Positions 22,448 through 33,743 of a stretch of DNA of 64,000 nt are shown here, in pieces (position 1 is the stretch's first letter; each line of letters starts with the position of its first letter). A program made the translations under genes and the position numbers. A model generated the notes under the pieces. That model was given only the letters and a program-made list of their open reading frames with translations, was not told the DNA's origin and ran no database searches. Source of the DNA: Piezodorus guildinii (Eukaryota; Arthropoda; Insecta; Hemiptera; Pentatomidae); NCBI GenBank assembly GCA_023052935.1, contig CM041297.1:47306417-47370416 (forward strand), given 5' to 3'.

Positions 22448-24160
22448 AATAGTGGTATAAACTTGTAATTCTAATATTTCGTTAGAAAACATGTTTTTAA
22501 AAGAAATTCCATATGTTTTGAAATTTCGAACATTCTAAAAATTTGTATTTTCCAGTTATTTAAGGCGGTGGGAGAGGTGAGTGGGGTGAAATTATTGAAG
22601 TAATATTTTTATTTTACCACGTTTGCTATGATTCAGTTAATGAAGGGATTTGTGTTAATCGTTTTGTTTCCAATACAACGGCAGAGCAAGGAGGGGATTA
22701 GACTGCTTCCGCATATTCAGCCGCCAGGTTTCTTCCTTTTTCTTGTGTAACCACCTATTCATATTGTAAGAGAAAATTTAGGGGAAGTTGTGAAGTGGGT
22801 TGATTTAATAATAAATAAGGATCTAGTTTATCATATGCTGATCCACCTTAATCATGATAATTATGATACTTTGGGAATTCATCAAAAAAATGTTCGAGTC
22901 CTGTTTATGATTAATAATAACGAAAAATGAGAACATCCATTCCGTGAATTCTGTTTCTGTATTCATCTGAACAAACCTGTCGATTCTCGATAAAACAAAC
23001 AGTACTTCAAAGCTCTCTGTGTGACTGACAAGCGAATTGTTTGAGTGCTACTTAGGTATTCTTCAGAAATTTAATCAAATTCAAAGGTGAGCTTTATGAG
23101 ATTCATTCTTAATTATGATTTTCATTCCGTCTTCACCTTTTGGCTTTCTGAAAGTATAGTACAATTAGACCTACTGAAATTATTCAAGCGAGCGGAATTT
23201 GGCTAATGTCTAATTTATAACTTTCTTTTTTACTCCTTTATACTCCTATTGCAAACAAAATTTCAATAAAACTAATAAATAATGAAAATTAAATAACGGA
23301 AACGTTTTCCAAATTATAAAAACCTGTCAAAAATATTGAACATTGATGTTAATGCAAATCATACAAAGGGTTAAAAACAGTAAGTTAAACAAATATCTTT
23401 CATTATGCAGGCGTCTTATTAGTTTAAAACATTAACTATTCGCGAACACTTAATACTATACCTTTTCTGAAGGATGGAACGTACACATTCCGTGTGTTTA
23501 CATGTAAATTATAAACAAATGTATCTTAAAAATATTCTTCTTTCGGCTATGAAATTTTCTGGATTACTACACCAACCTTAATATCCATACACATCAGCTT
23601 TATTTGCAATATTCTTTCCCTCGCGAAATACTCATAAATTATATTTTATGACCTTTATGATATTCATAAATCACCTCAAAATGTTTGATTATATTTGTTT
23701 TTTCTTTTGCAGGTAAGTGGACTATGATAACCTCCTTCATATCTTCTAGTGTGGTATGATCAGTTATTTTAATATTTATTTGTTATAATCTTTTGGAAGT
23801 AATGTTTAGCTTCATTATTTAAACCTATTTCTGAACAATAATTTATTATTTGGAGAGCTTCGATTTAGAATCATTAACATTAATCAACAGATCATTCACG
23901 CAGATCAAATGAAGATAAAAACTCTTCAAATTATCGTATAATAGTTAATTTTTTCCGAATAATTATATTATGATATTACAATTTATATAGCTGTGTAGGC
24001 TATAAAATTATATGTTCAGAAAGGTAAGAAAAAAACTACCGTCAAAATTGAAACAAATAATTGCGAAATTAGACCATCTAAACAATTGTTGGCTATCTTA
24101 GAATTACTTTTGACATTCTAAACTTTTGACAAAAAGTTGTTGATCTACGTTTGTAATATA
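22448..24160. other. Mostly unassigned AT-rich stretch
   Basis: Apart from a SINE1 remnant (22672-22752) nothing was recognised. A polypyrimidine-AG followed directly by GTAAGTGG (near 23712) is an isolated splice-like signal without an open exon. Confidence 0.45.
22672..22752 (-). mobile_element. SINE1 body remnant
   Basis: The reverse complement reads 'gaagaaacctggcggctga' and later 'ttgctctgccgttg', as in the SINE1 body. Confidence 0.5.
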
Positions 24161-24172
24161 ATTAAAATAATA

Positions 24173-24488
24173 TGTGTGTGGATGTAATTAGTTGACCGTT
24201 GAGAATTACTGGAAGGAATTAGTCCGGGTGGTGGTAATTAAATGAAACAACTAAATATTTTCAACTATTTATTGTCTGCTAACGTTTCTACCCCCCTTTG
24301 TGGGTCATCATTAGGGCGCATGATGGGTGAATGGAAACTCAATGGTGGGTGAAACAGTTTCCATTCACCCACCATGTACCCTGATGATGACCCACAAAGG
24401 GGGGTCGAAACGTTGGCAAACAATAAATAGTTGAAACTATTTAGTTGTTTTATTTAATGACCGCCACCCGGACTAATTCCTTCCAGTC
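24173..24488 (+). mobile_element. Small Penelope-type inverted-repeat element
   Basis: Two arms of about 120 bp in inverted orientation (each with GGAATTAGTCCGGGTGG, AACAACTAAATA and GGGTCATCAT) around a centre with GGTGGGTGAATGGAAACTG. A one-sided tail of about 36 bp sits on the left. It is flanked by a 12-bp duplication ATTAAAATAATA (24161-24172 and 24489-24500), which is longer than most cut-and-paste elements make. It belongs to the same family as 54218-56876. No coding capacity. Confidence 0.75.
24381..24418 (+). ncRNA. Hammerhead-like core
   Basis: CTGATGA, stem II GACCC…GGGTC, then GAAACGTT. The opposite arm (minus, about 24280-24316) has CTAATGA, a changed core. Helix I pairing is poor here, so this copy may be inactive. 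Confidence 0.4.
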
Positions 24489-24500
24489 ATTAAAATAATA

Positions 24501-25115
24501 AGGAAAATACACCTACTTAGTCGTTTACATTAATTCGACTAAAGACATCGATGTATAAAACCATTTTATACCTAACTCTTATATGTCGCACCACTATTGT
24601 CCATGTCGCGTGTTGCTAAAATGGTCAATCGTGAAAACGGAAACGTTAGCATTCATTTATAAAGGGCGTATTCGGGCTAATTTTTAACGGAAAGTCATTT
24701 CGGAGAATTGGAACATCATGAGTCAACGAGGAATGAATGCTGCCAACATTTCTGAATTCATAATAGAAAGGAGTAACAAGCTCTTTAAATGTGTCAAACT
24801 TCTATATAATCCCGTATATTGTAAGCTGACACCTTCTGGAATATCTCAACGATGGTAGAAACATTTCGCAAAATAATTTATTTCTTTTAGCCTTAGATTC
24901 AACATAAGGTAGTTTTTACATAAGCCAAAAGTTGAGCCTCAGCACCAGATTATAAATTTGATTAACGAGAGAGATTGAGATGCGAACAGACCTCCTTAAA
25001 ATGGATAAAAGCAGATAAAGGGGAGTGCTCAGATAACATAGCCATTCTGAAGAATTAACATTGAACAGAAAGTATATGAGAAAATAAATTGTACAGTTTT
25101 ATATTGTGAACTTAC
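24501..25115. other. Putative intron downstream of the exon
   Basis: AT-rich with no recognised repeat. On the minus strand it follows the splice donor of the exon at 25116-25187, so it would be intron. Confidence 0.4.
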
Positions 25116-25187
25116 CGATGTTACCAGCTGTCGAGCCCTGTAGTGCCCATATCAGGTGGAGAAGTACGGGCCAAAAAGTCCCCATAA
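25116..25187 (-). CDS. Host exon encoding a signal peptide
   Basis: Minus-strand exon with clean splice signals: a pyrimidine-rich tract ending CAG at 25188-25190, TT, then ATG at 25183-25185, and a GTAAGT donor immediately below 25116. The 70 coding bases give MGTFWPVLLHLIWALQGS then TAGNI and one extra base. The stretch FWPVLLHLIWAL is a hydrophobic core and STA-G a plausible signal peptidase site. It therefore begins a secreted or membrane protein, with a leader intron in the 5' UTR just before the start codon. The remaining exons should lie at lower coordinates or outside the window; I found none. The protein family is not recognisable from 23 residues. Codon use is GC-richer than the flanks. 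Confidence 0.6.
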
Positions 25188-25189
25188 CT

Positions 25190-25625
25190 GAAAAAGAAAA
25201 ACTTTATTAATTTCCATTAAACAATTTTATTTTTAATTATTCTAACTAATATTTGTACTGAGTTTTGATAATTTAAGTTGAAGATCAAGATTTAATATAA
25301 AACTGGTGGCTGTAATACTGCTTGTCTGAAGCCTCATATAAGGCTTCCTGGTGACATTGCCTACACACCTTAAGATAAAAAATTGGTTTTGCTCCTGAAG
25401 GTGGCATAATACCTTATATTTTATTATATTTCTAAATTTTAATTATTTATTTGAGACAATATTCAGTATATACAAATATTTTGTTCATTTTCGAATAATC
25501 CAATAACCGATTACTCATTTAAAAAGTCCCAGCCTTCATCCTCGAATAATATAAAAAAGCATTATACACTAAACTTTATTATATGTCTCACCACTGTTTT
25601 TGCGCGTCGCTAAGTCAGTTCTTCT
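25190..25625. other. Putative 5' intron of the minus-strand gene
   Basis: AT-rich with a T-rich tract on the minus strand ahead of the exon. No repeat recognised. Confidence 0.35.
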
Positions 25626-25626
25626 A

Positions 25627-25775
25627 TATATTGGGAACCTACAAATCGGGGAAAAATCTGTTGGCGGGACATGATCAAGACCCCATCACCTCCTTGTCCA
25701 GCCGTTGACCGCGAAACACTACAATTCTCTATATGTACTGAACCACCTCTACATGGGTTGTAGAGAATTTATTCC
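25627..25775 (+). mobile_element. SINE1 3' part
   Basis: Contains 'tcggggaaaaatctgttggcggg', 'cagccgttgacc' and 'attctctatatgtactga', diverged from the SINE1 body. No head. Confidence 0.65.
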
Positions 25776-25779
25776 CCCC

Positions 25780-26490
25780 TATTCATATCCACTCATTCAT
25801 GTGCACATAATCTTTAGTAATGACATAAACTCTTCCCCAGCAAAATTTGCTAATCTGGTCAGAAAAGATGCGTAAAATTGAATTACATTCATGTTTGACA
25901 CAAATTTATAATACTATTTTATTCCAATTTCATATAAGACATCATATTTACCTAATATTACCCTTGTGTACTCTCAGGCTATAACGGAAGCGCCCATATT
26001 TATGCTAACGATACCATTCATCCGATAAGGATTCGATGCGTCAGAAGGACCTCCGAAAAATGTATCCCTCAGTATAATATATTTCCATAATGGATTCATA
26101 TATTCATGTATTCTTAATGTATTCATTACTCCATTTAAAGTGAATACTTGCCACTGGGCCAAACAATAGTCCTCGGTGTCCCTTCCTCAAATGGGTGCCC
26201 TTACCTTGTTAGTTAAATACCTTACACGATTTCATATTCGTGTGTTTTAGAACCCTGTTATCGTACTCTCATCGCTAATTTTTTCGTAATTTTATAAGTA
26301 AAACAGGATTCCTTGATAGTTTTCAGGATTGTTGCTTAATTGCGCAGTAACAGTGTCTGAAAATTTGCCGAGCTGTCTATTTCTAATAGCATTTTATTAT
26401 TATTAAAATCTTAAAATAACGAAGAGAAAGGAAACACAGAACTAAAAAAAAAGTTAACTAATTATTTAAAATTTTACGTATAGAGGAGGA
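25780..26490. other. Unassigned AT-rich stretch
   Basis: No gene, RNA or repeat was recognised. Frames here lack family signatures. Confidence 0.4.
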
Positions 26491-26494
26491 TGGA

Positions 26495-26767
26495 TGGACC
26501 AAGGCATACACTGAGTAGATTCCATTAGACAAAAAGAGAAACTCAGAACGCCCAAGGTCACGGGTTCAAATTTGCAATAGGCCCTAGGTTTTTATAAGTG
26601 TTTAAAAAATACTTAATTATGCTTTCCTTCTAAGGGGACGTAAAAATGTGGTGCCGGCCCTGTGCGATATCAGGCACCTGAATAGACAAAATTTAGAATT
26701 CCCACTGTAGCATCATCCCATTATCAACAATAGTCTAATGTGACGTTCAATAAATAAACAAACAAAA
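26495..26767 (+). mobile_element. SINE2, degraded copy
   Basis: B box GGTCACGGGTTCAAAT and the body 'aaggggacgt', 'ctgtgcgatatcaggcacc' and 'tagcatcatccc', ending in an (ATAAA)n tail. The A-box half is scrambled. Confidence 0.7.
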
Positions 26768-26796
26768 ATGTTTTGTTTCCATTTAAGTGTATTAAC

Positions 26797-27070
26797 TGGG
26801 ATCACTTGTAGCTGGGTGGCTAGCGTAACAGCCTCCCATGCTAAAGGTCACGGGTTCAAACCCGCAGGTGATCCTAGGGAGTAAAAAATCCTTAGTTACG
26901 CCGTCCTTCGGAGGGGACGTTAAAAGGTGGTACCGAGCCTGTGTGATGTCAGGTACTCGTTAAAGATCCCTATCCTAATAAAACCTGGATAGGCAAAATT
27001 TAGGACTCCCACTGTAGCATCGTCCGATTAGCCATAGTAGCATAAAGTGACGTTAAATAAATAAACAAAC
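26797..27070 (+). mobile_element. SINE2, full-length with TSD
   Basis: Head with A box (GTAGCTGGGTGGCTAGCG) and B box (GGTCACGGGTTCAAACC), a body of about 200 bp, and a (TAAA)n/CAAAC tail. Perfect 12-bp duplication AAGTGTATTAAC at 26785-26796 and 27071-27082. Confidence 0.9.
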
Positions 27071-27351
27071 AAGTGTATTAACAGCTGAACAAATTACCTC
27101 TTTCCAAAAAAAAAAGAAAAAAAAGAGAGGGTTTTGTCGTAGAAAATATGGCAATAAAATGGTTATTATTATTGAAGTATAAAAACACAACTAAATCGAC
27201 TAATCGATAAAAATAATAGTTCTTATCTGCTATTTTTTCTTAAAAAAAAAAAAAAAAAAAAAGATTCCAGTGAATTTCAAGGTGGTTCTCTGATTCAGGC
27301 TATATCTAGGTGTATCTGTTGTCTACATTTGTAATGTGGTATAATTAAACT

Positions 27352-28390
27352 AATAATGATTATTATAACTCCAATGAATGATTACTTTATAATTGAATCA
27401 GTATAGTTGGAGAATGCCAACATAGATTAACAATTTTACGACAGGCTTGGTCACTTTAGGTTTGTATTTTAATATTACCAATTTAACGTACATAAATATT
27501 TTATTCATTGTCCTCTGTCCTGTGATATTTCGCCGCTTCAAAACAGATTATTCCTTAAATTCCTAATAGTCGTAGAAAACCAAAAATAAAAGGAGAAAAA
27601 TGGACTAAGCAAGTTAAAGCTCTTGCTCGTACCGAAAATACAAAAGAAACCGGAGGACCAAAACAGCAACGCGGCAGACAACCAATCAGAATTTAGCGAT
27701 ATGGTGACGTCATCATCTAGTCAATTCAAGATTAATAGGAAACCAGACTCCGCTCCCGTAAATGTATTAAAACTGGATTAATTTTTAAGACAAACCAATA
27801 TCCTCATTCTTGCTCAGAATCCTAAAGAAGCAGATAGCATGTTTGGTGAAACGTTGGGAAATAGTCGACAACAGAAAAGGACTATACATGTAACAACGAG
27901 AATAGTCTGTGAAAATATGAACCTTAAGGAATATTTAATTTAAAAAAATCATATTTACCTAATAATATTGAAAATTAATTTAACACGTTCACTCACTTGT
28001 CTGTCTCATTGAGCGGCGTGTACCCCCGGTGGTACATATTCGATTGTGTTGTAAGATGATGAAAATTAAAGTAATAAAAAATTAACGTTAATTTATAATT
28101 AATAACGTATTATATTACGCACCAGAAGAAACGCAGCTTAATTCGGGCGCGCCTCAGAGGCAACAACATCGAAAATCGAAGCCGGTGTGAACATGTTAAA
28201 TAACAATGAAGCCCTAATATCGACTGAAAAGAATAAGTAGGAATTTTCTTTACCTTTAAAGAGTAGAAATCGACAGCAGATGTCTATTTAGACTAATATT
28301 GATCATAATTACTGCGATGAATGAATACTTTATAATTGAATCAATATATTTGGAGAATGCCGAAATAGGTTAACAATTTGACAACAGCAA
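27352..28390 (+). repeat. Pair of diverged direct repeats
   Basis: About 95 bp at 27352-27447 and 28302-28390 share 'ctttataattgaatca', 'ttggagaatgcc' and 'taacaattt'. The segment between has a CCAAT box (27682) and a TGACGTCA palindrome (27705-27712) but no gene I recognise. Confidence 0.5.
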
Positions 28391-28540
28391 GCTCATCTCA
28401 AGACACTATTAAAAATCGGTAAGTACTTGCCCATGACTCGTCGTCTAACTCAGTTTACAAATTTTCACTTTACCATTGTTGAGGAACAAGCGAAAACTGA
28501 TTCAGTTTCCAGTAAATTATAAAATAAACTTAAATAAAAG

Positions 28541-28835
28541 GAGCGGCGTGGTCTATGGATGGACCACTAGGCTACTGTTTTCCGGCTCCTGGGCTCGAAT
28601 CTCGGCTGTTGCAGAATATTATTTATTCTGTCATTTAAAACGGGGGACGATCCTAGGGTATGGAGACCCTCGTGGAGGCACATACAGCTTCTATAAATGA
28701 GGGACATCCTGGTAGCTGAGTGTGATCTCGGCCGAACCACCTCATTGCACGGCCGTTGGCCTAGAAACAGTACTAATCTCTATATGTACTGGGTCCTAGA
28801 CCCTTCATGGGTTGTAGAAGTGCAGGATTTTTTTT
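28541..28835 (+). mobile_element. SINE1 copy
   Basis: Complete head with B box TGGGCTCGAATC and full body, ending 'gggttgtagaagtgcagga' and a T-run at 28828-28836. No clear duplication. Confidence 0.8.
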
Positions 28836-28849
28836 TCTCTAATAAATTC

Positions 28850-29010
28850 CCTCCGCGGTTCGATATTGCCGGTACGGGCCAAAACGTTAATAGTCGAAAT
28901 CACACGAAGATCTCGGGGGGTAAAGAAGGGCCAATTTCCTCGGAGTGGAATGAAATTTCCGGCAATTTAAGCGAATCCTGCGGGGGCGTCGGTAGATTGG
29001 ACATGTCTCT
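28850..29010. other. GC-rich island, possible exon
   Basis: About 160 bp that are clearly GC-richer than the surroundings, with several CpGs. On the minus strand an ATG near 28999 opens a 34-codon frame (MSNLPTPPQDSLKLPEI, then SFHSEEIGPSLPPEIFV) that ends in TGA. The plus strand is also open. It is not similar to the repeats seen here. It could be an exon, a promoter or chance. Confidence 0.25.
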
Positions 29011-29499
29011 CTCTGTCGAGTTATTTATTATGAACTATATGTTCCGTTATTTATTTAGCGAACTTCATGTCACGTTATTTATTAATTGAACTAAGTTATT
29101 TCTGACGCGAAGGGACGTTTTCAATTATTTAAGCAAATATGAGTCCCGTGTTTTTTTTGTTGGTGAAGTGGTCAAACACTCTTATGTAATTATGAAAAAT
29201 AAACTGTAGTGAAACACTCATGTTTTTGTTAATATCTTACAAAGTAAATTTCGTATTTGAGCTATGTATAATAATGTGTTTTTAGCCCACTGTTTTTATA
29301 TGGCAGCTTTATCTCTAAAAACTGTATGTATTGTATTTTTTATGTTTATCATTTATTTTTAACTGATAAGATACTTTTACAAAGGTATCGTGTTTACCAA
29401 TATACTATCGTATCATGTGGCATGCAAGGGTAAATTATTAAAATAATTAAGTTGTTTGTATTAAAGGTATTATTGTTGTTAAAGTACCTATATTTATAA

Positions 29500-29575
29500 C
29501 AATATACCAAATAGGATTTGTTATCAAGTCTTGAGGGTCATTTGTAATATAAATAAATAAATAAATTTATAACAA
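29500..29575 (+). mobile_element. LINE 3' end remnant
   Basis: Shares 'tcttgagggtcatttg' and an (ATAA)n tail with the 3' end at 18195-18240. Confidence 0.45.
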
Positions 29576-30297
29576 TAATACTGATAAGAATAAGAATCGT
29601 ATCTGATATTAGCTATAATTTAGAATACTGAGCATGATATAAACTACTGTTGCCACACAATATTACATGAAAAGGTATCTAAGGTAGAAGTTAAGAATCT
29701 TAAGCTTAATTAACGAATGTATAATTTATCTTAGTCATCACTTTTTTGGCATCATCCCCCAGCATCTGCATCGTTGCTTGCTCATAATTCTTCTTGACTA
29801 CTCGTGGTCAGACTTCGACTATTGGATCGCTATATTAACCATTGGATCCAGACTGTCCCCTCTTCCTCTTACTCCTTTCTACTTCCGGAATATACTGTTT
29901 TTTGGAAATGGACACGCCTCCAAGTTTCCTATTGGCAATGGCGACTACAAGAGGCGTGGCTAATACGATATATCCTCTTGGAGAAGAAGGTGTTCGGTAT
30001 CCTCTTTGAAGATTGGATCTTAAGAAATACTAATATTTTGACAGAAAATGAGATTTCTAAATGTACTAAGTAATTAGGCATGTTTCATCTTAGGTAGAAC
30101 TGTCTCTTTAAACAACTTTTTTTAAACTTCTTACCTCCAGGAATATTTTTATTACATTAAAAAAAAGTTTATAATAACAGCAAGTTTAGCTTTAAATAAA
30201 TTTTCTCTAAATTAAATGAAGGATTAATGTTATACCTAAGATAAGGATTAGTTTTACGAATTTCTACTAAATTGGGTCGAGGGGTGGGGGGAGAAGA
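29576..30297. other. Unassigned stretch
   Basis: Includes open frames at 29778-30073 that overlap one another and show no family signature. Nothing else recognised. Confidence 0.4.
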
Positions 30298-30298
30298 A

Positions 30299-30520
30299 AT
30301 AGGGATCTGCGTGGTCTAGTGGATAGAGCATTAGGTTACTGTTCTCCGGATCCCAGGATCGAATCCTGGCTGAGGTAGAATTATTTATTCTGTTCCGACC
30401 TTAGGGTACGAAGAGCCTCCTGGGGCATAGCATCTATAAAGTGGGTATCCAAAATTGGGAAAAAACCTAGCGGCTGAGTGCGGTTTAGGCCTAATCAACT
30501 CCTTGTTAATTTAAAAATTT
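30299..30520 (+). mobile_element. SINE1 copy, internally deleted
   Basis: Head GCGTGGTCTAGTGGATAGAG and B box CAGGATCGAATCC. The body is shortened by about 20 bp and stops near 'ggcctaatcaactcc'. Confidence 0.75.
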
Positions 30521-30539
30521 GTCAAAACATTGTATTGTA

Positions 30540-31180
30540 TTGTAAAATAAATAAAATAATTTATCTGAACGTGGTAGAAGTATAAAATTCATGATATGAT
30601 ATTTATCTTTAGCCAGGCTAGCCTCCCGTTAAGGATTTCAGAAGTACCAATCCGTATATATTTTTGCTAAGCCAAGCTTGGGTATTTGTAATTAAGTTGC
30701 TCAATAAAAAAAATTCTTATCTCTTAAATTCTGAAATAAAGTTCTTTATTCTATTAGGTATTCCTTCCTCTATCTACTAAGTTTTTTCTTTATGAATATT
30801 TTTCACTTCATAGCTAATAAATTACCTTTAATAAATATGTTATTGTAGTTGTGAGGGTAAGTAATAGGTAGCCATAAATTGGACACACGAGTGGGGGGAC
30901 ATTTTTGCTTCTCGGCTTTCCTATTGACTGCGTTAGTCCGGCTCTAGTCTTGTTACTCACCTTGTTACTGGCGAATAATAATATATTTTCGGAATCCTTC
31001 AAGAGTTATTTTTTCCCGAATAGATCCTCAATATGTACACGTCTGATCGAACATTTTGAATGCTACTAGGAAAGGGTTCTTCAAGAAATAATGATGATGT
31101 TGCAATTCAAAGAGATTTACTTTAGAAAATAAACATTTATGGATGGGTGAACTCAATATTTTTATTATTATTATTACTAT
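30540..31180. other. Unassigned AT-rich stretch
   Basis: No recognisable gene or repeat. Confidence 0.4.
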
Positions 31181-31181
31181 T

Positions 31182-32330
31182 TTTACTTTCACGTACCTAT
31201 ATATGAGATATATAGTAAGAGAGAGGATTGTGACCGTAAAAATTTTTGAATTCCAGTTTTCAATGGAAATAAAAGTTTTAGGGTACCTTGAGTCCAAATA
31301 ACCAGGTCGCGCGGAAAGGTGTTTGTTTGTTAAGTCTAGCACGTAAAAAACAAAACATAAAATACAACAATACGCACATAATTTTACACTAAATGTTTCA
31401 CCGAATTCGTCTGACTGAAAGTGCTATTTTTATTCAATCCGCTATACTGATGTAGAATTTAATGGACTTTAATATCATTCTGATTGAAATCGTCTGCCAG
31501 TGTTTAAATGCTGATGCTTTAAATTTATATTAAACCATGTTCCGCATAATGTCTGTGGTTTCTCATGTGCGTATGTGTGTGGTAAACGATAAGGTAGATA
31601 GGTTACGGACAAGTGAGTTTGTGTGGGCAGGGAGTTTGGAATGAAAAGAAGTGTATCTATCACAAGCTATGTCTGCAACAAATGGGTTTTTGAGGTCATT
31701 ATGGGGGAGTTGATCTGTGACAAAATAAGGGACATTCAGGATTTTGCCAAGGATTTCGGATTATAAGGTTGATGCGGGAGGAATTAGATGGCTTAGTAAA
31801 GCCCCAAAGCTCGATTCCATATTTCTAAATAGGTCTGATGAGTCTTTATAAGGTAAATGAGTTTTTCGTAATAAATTGGGAGTTTTGAACATTTGTCTAG
31901 CAAGTGTTGTAGTAATCGGTATCTTCGAGCAGTTTCTTGTTGTTTCAGTCTTGTGTGAGGAGCCTGAGATGTTAAAGCAACATTTTCAAAAAGATCAACT
32001 AACCGCAAGATCCAGTTTATACTATTAGCATTTATAAAAAGACGGTTAAACATATAAATTGATCGAATTTCATAACTAACTGATTATTTTAGAAGAAAAT
32101 TTATCTTCTATTCAAAGTTGTATAGGGTAATGAAGAGTGGTCAAAGGCTGATTGCCTGTTGTAAATAATAATTTCCAGAGTTAGATTATTTATCCTGAAA
32201 CACGTTTTCATAAAAACTTAATGCACTTTTTTATTTTAACCTTTCTTTTTAAACTCTAACTTTATTGAAAAGTTCATAAATTGATTTTAACAACGTAGGT
32301 AAGTGGAAGTCGTTTATTGCCCGCACCAGA
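31182..32330 (-). repeat. HLE-A repeat split by a Jockey fragment
   Basis: 31182-31540 starts 'ttactttcacgtacctatatatgagatatatag' and includes 'ggtaccttgagtccaaataacc'. 32030-32330 finishes with 'caacgtaggtaagtggaagtcg' and 'gcccgcaccagatc'. Confidence 0.75.
31640..32050 (-). mobile_element. Jockey-type LINE fragment in HLE-A
   Basis: The minus strand reads APHTRLKQQETARRYRLLQH then LLDKCSKLPIYYEKLIYLI, matching the ORF2 C-terminal region, followed by 3' sequence. The upstream YLGL block is deleted. Confidence 0.75.
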
Positions 32331-32817
32331 TCTTTTTTATTACCGTTTAAGTAAATGAGAATATGAAACTCCGTAGACATAAAGTTTAAATTAATTTAAC
32401 GTCCCAGAAAACTTTTACTTGATTTTATCAGAACAGCTTCTCAGAGTTCCTCTTGTTTTCTCGAACTTACATCCTGTAAACTTTTAACAATCTGATATAA
32501 TCTCGTTGGTTATATTTAATGATGGTTATAATGTTATATTATGATAGAAATTATAATTTTAATTAATACAAACATAATAAAACTGCCGTTTGAAGGATAA
32601 TTTTGTAATAAAGAGTTACATTAAATATCTGTAAAAAAAAAAAAAAAAAAAATTCCCAGGATGAGGACAGGACTGTGCTTAATGAATAACAAGGTTCAAG
32701 GTTTGCAATGGGTAAGCTGCTCCAGTTCTGCCTGTAATGAGCTAACGCGGGTGCCTTGTATCTCTAATGCATCTCTTTAGCGGCTTGATCACATTAACTT
32801 AGTTATGCAGGTCAGGG

Positions 32818-32900
32818 AGGAGGCTGGCTCATTGAGTAGGCTTCGAGGCTACTGATCTCATTGTCCCGGGTTCGAGTCCGCCTGAATCAGCATATTTTTT
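32818..32900 (+). mobile_element. Degenerate SINE head
   Basis: A-box-like 'tggctcattgagtaggc' and B box CCGGGTTCGAGTCC, then 'tttttattc'. The family is uncertain and it may be a diverged SINE1. Confidence 0.5.
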
Positions 32901-33731
32901 ATTCATTACTAGCAATCCCTGAAAGTTAACTATTAAACACACGACGACGGTCCATATCCTAGAAGAATATCCATTAGGTGGTAAACATTTTCATGAAACC
33001 TTGATAGATAGATAGAAGCCTCTACTTACCCAGTGATAACAGCATACGAGTATAGAGAATTTATTTCCTCAACAAAATCGTGATGTCTAGCATAATAAAG
33101 CTGGAAAAGGTAAAAATATATAGATTCCATCAATATAAAGGGTTTGAGGGACACTGAAAACCTCAGCAACTTAGTGTCCATTAGAGATCTACCAAATGTA
33201 ACCTAACTATTAATAATAAATATGAATACGAAATTCATTCACAAACTATTGACAAAAACAAATATAAAGTAAAATCATAGCTCTACAAAATAAAATATAT
33301 CTACTGTTCGACCCACTCAGCACTAGTGAATATTGACTTCTGTTCTTAATCTTATTTGTCTTAGCTTCCCCTCCCCCCAACATACTTTCCAATATATACT
33401 TTCATTTATTTTTCTTGCTTTAAGTAAACTTTTTACATTTTCCAACCTATATTGTTTTAGGTTTATATTAAGATAGTTTCCTATTTTTGTTATATTTACA
33501 TATTTGTTAGACATTATTTTAATTTGTTTAATTAATTATATCAGGAGAAGGGTAAATTCGAAACAATAAAAGAAAAAAAAAGAAAGAGAAATGATAATTA
33601 TTTAAAGAAATGATTGGTAGTTTTTTTTTTATTGAACTTTCCTGTTAAATATAGACAACTTACTGATACTTAAGTATTTCTATGATCTTCTATTAGAACT
33701 TTTTTGTTTTAGAATTTAAGAAACACTGGAC
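32901..33731. other. Unassigned AT-rich stretch
   Basis: Only a short (GATA)n at about 33004 and an A-rich tract near 33569-33590 stand out. Confidence 0.4.
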
Positions 33732-33743
33732 ATTAGTAGCATA

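Noticed and set aside
23705..23725. Splice acceptor at TTTTGCAG
   Set aside because: It is followed at once by a donor-like GTAAGT with no open exon between.
29778..30073. Two overlapping small open frames as a gene
   Set aside because: No splice signals, domain or homology recognised; composition is unremarkable.
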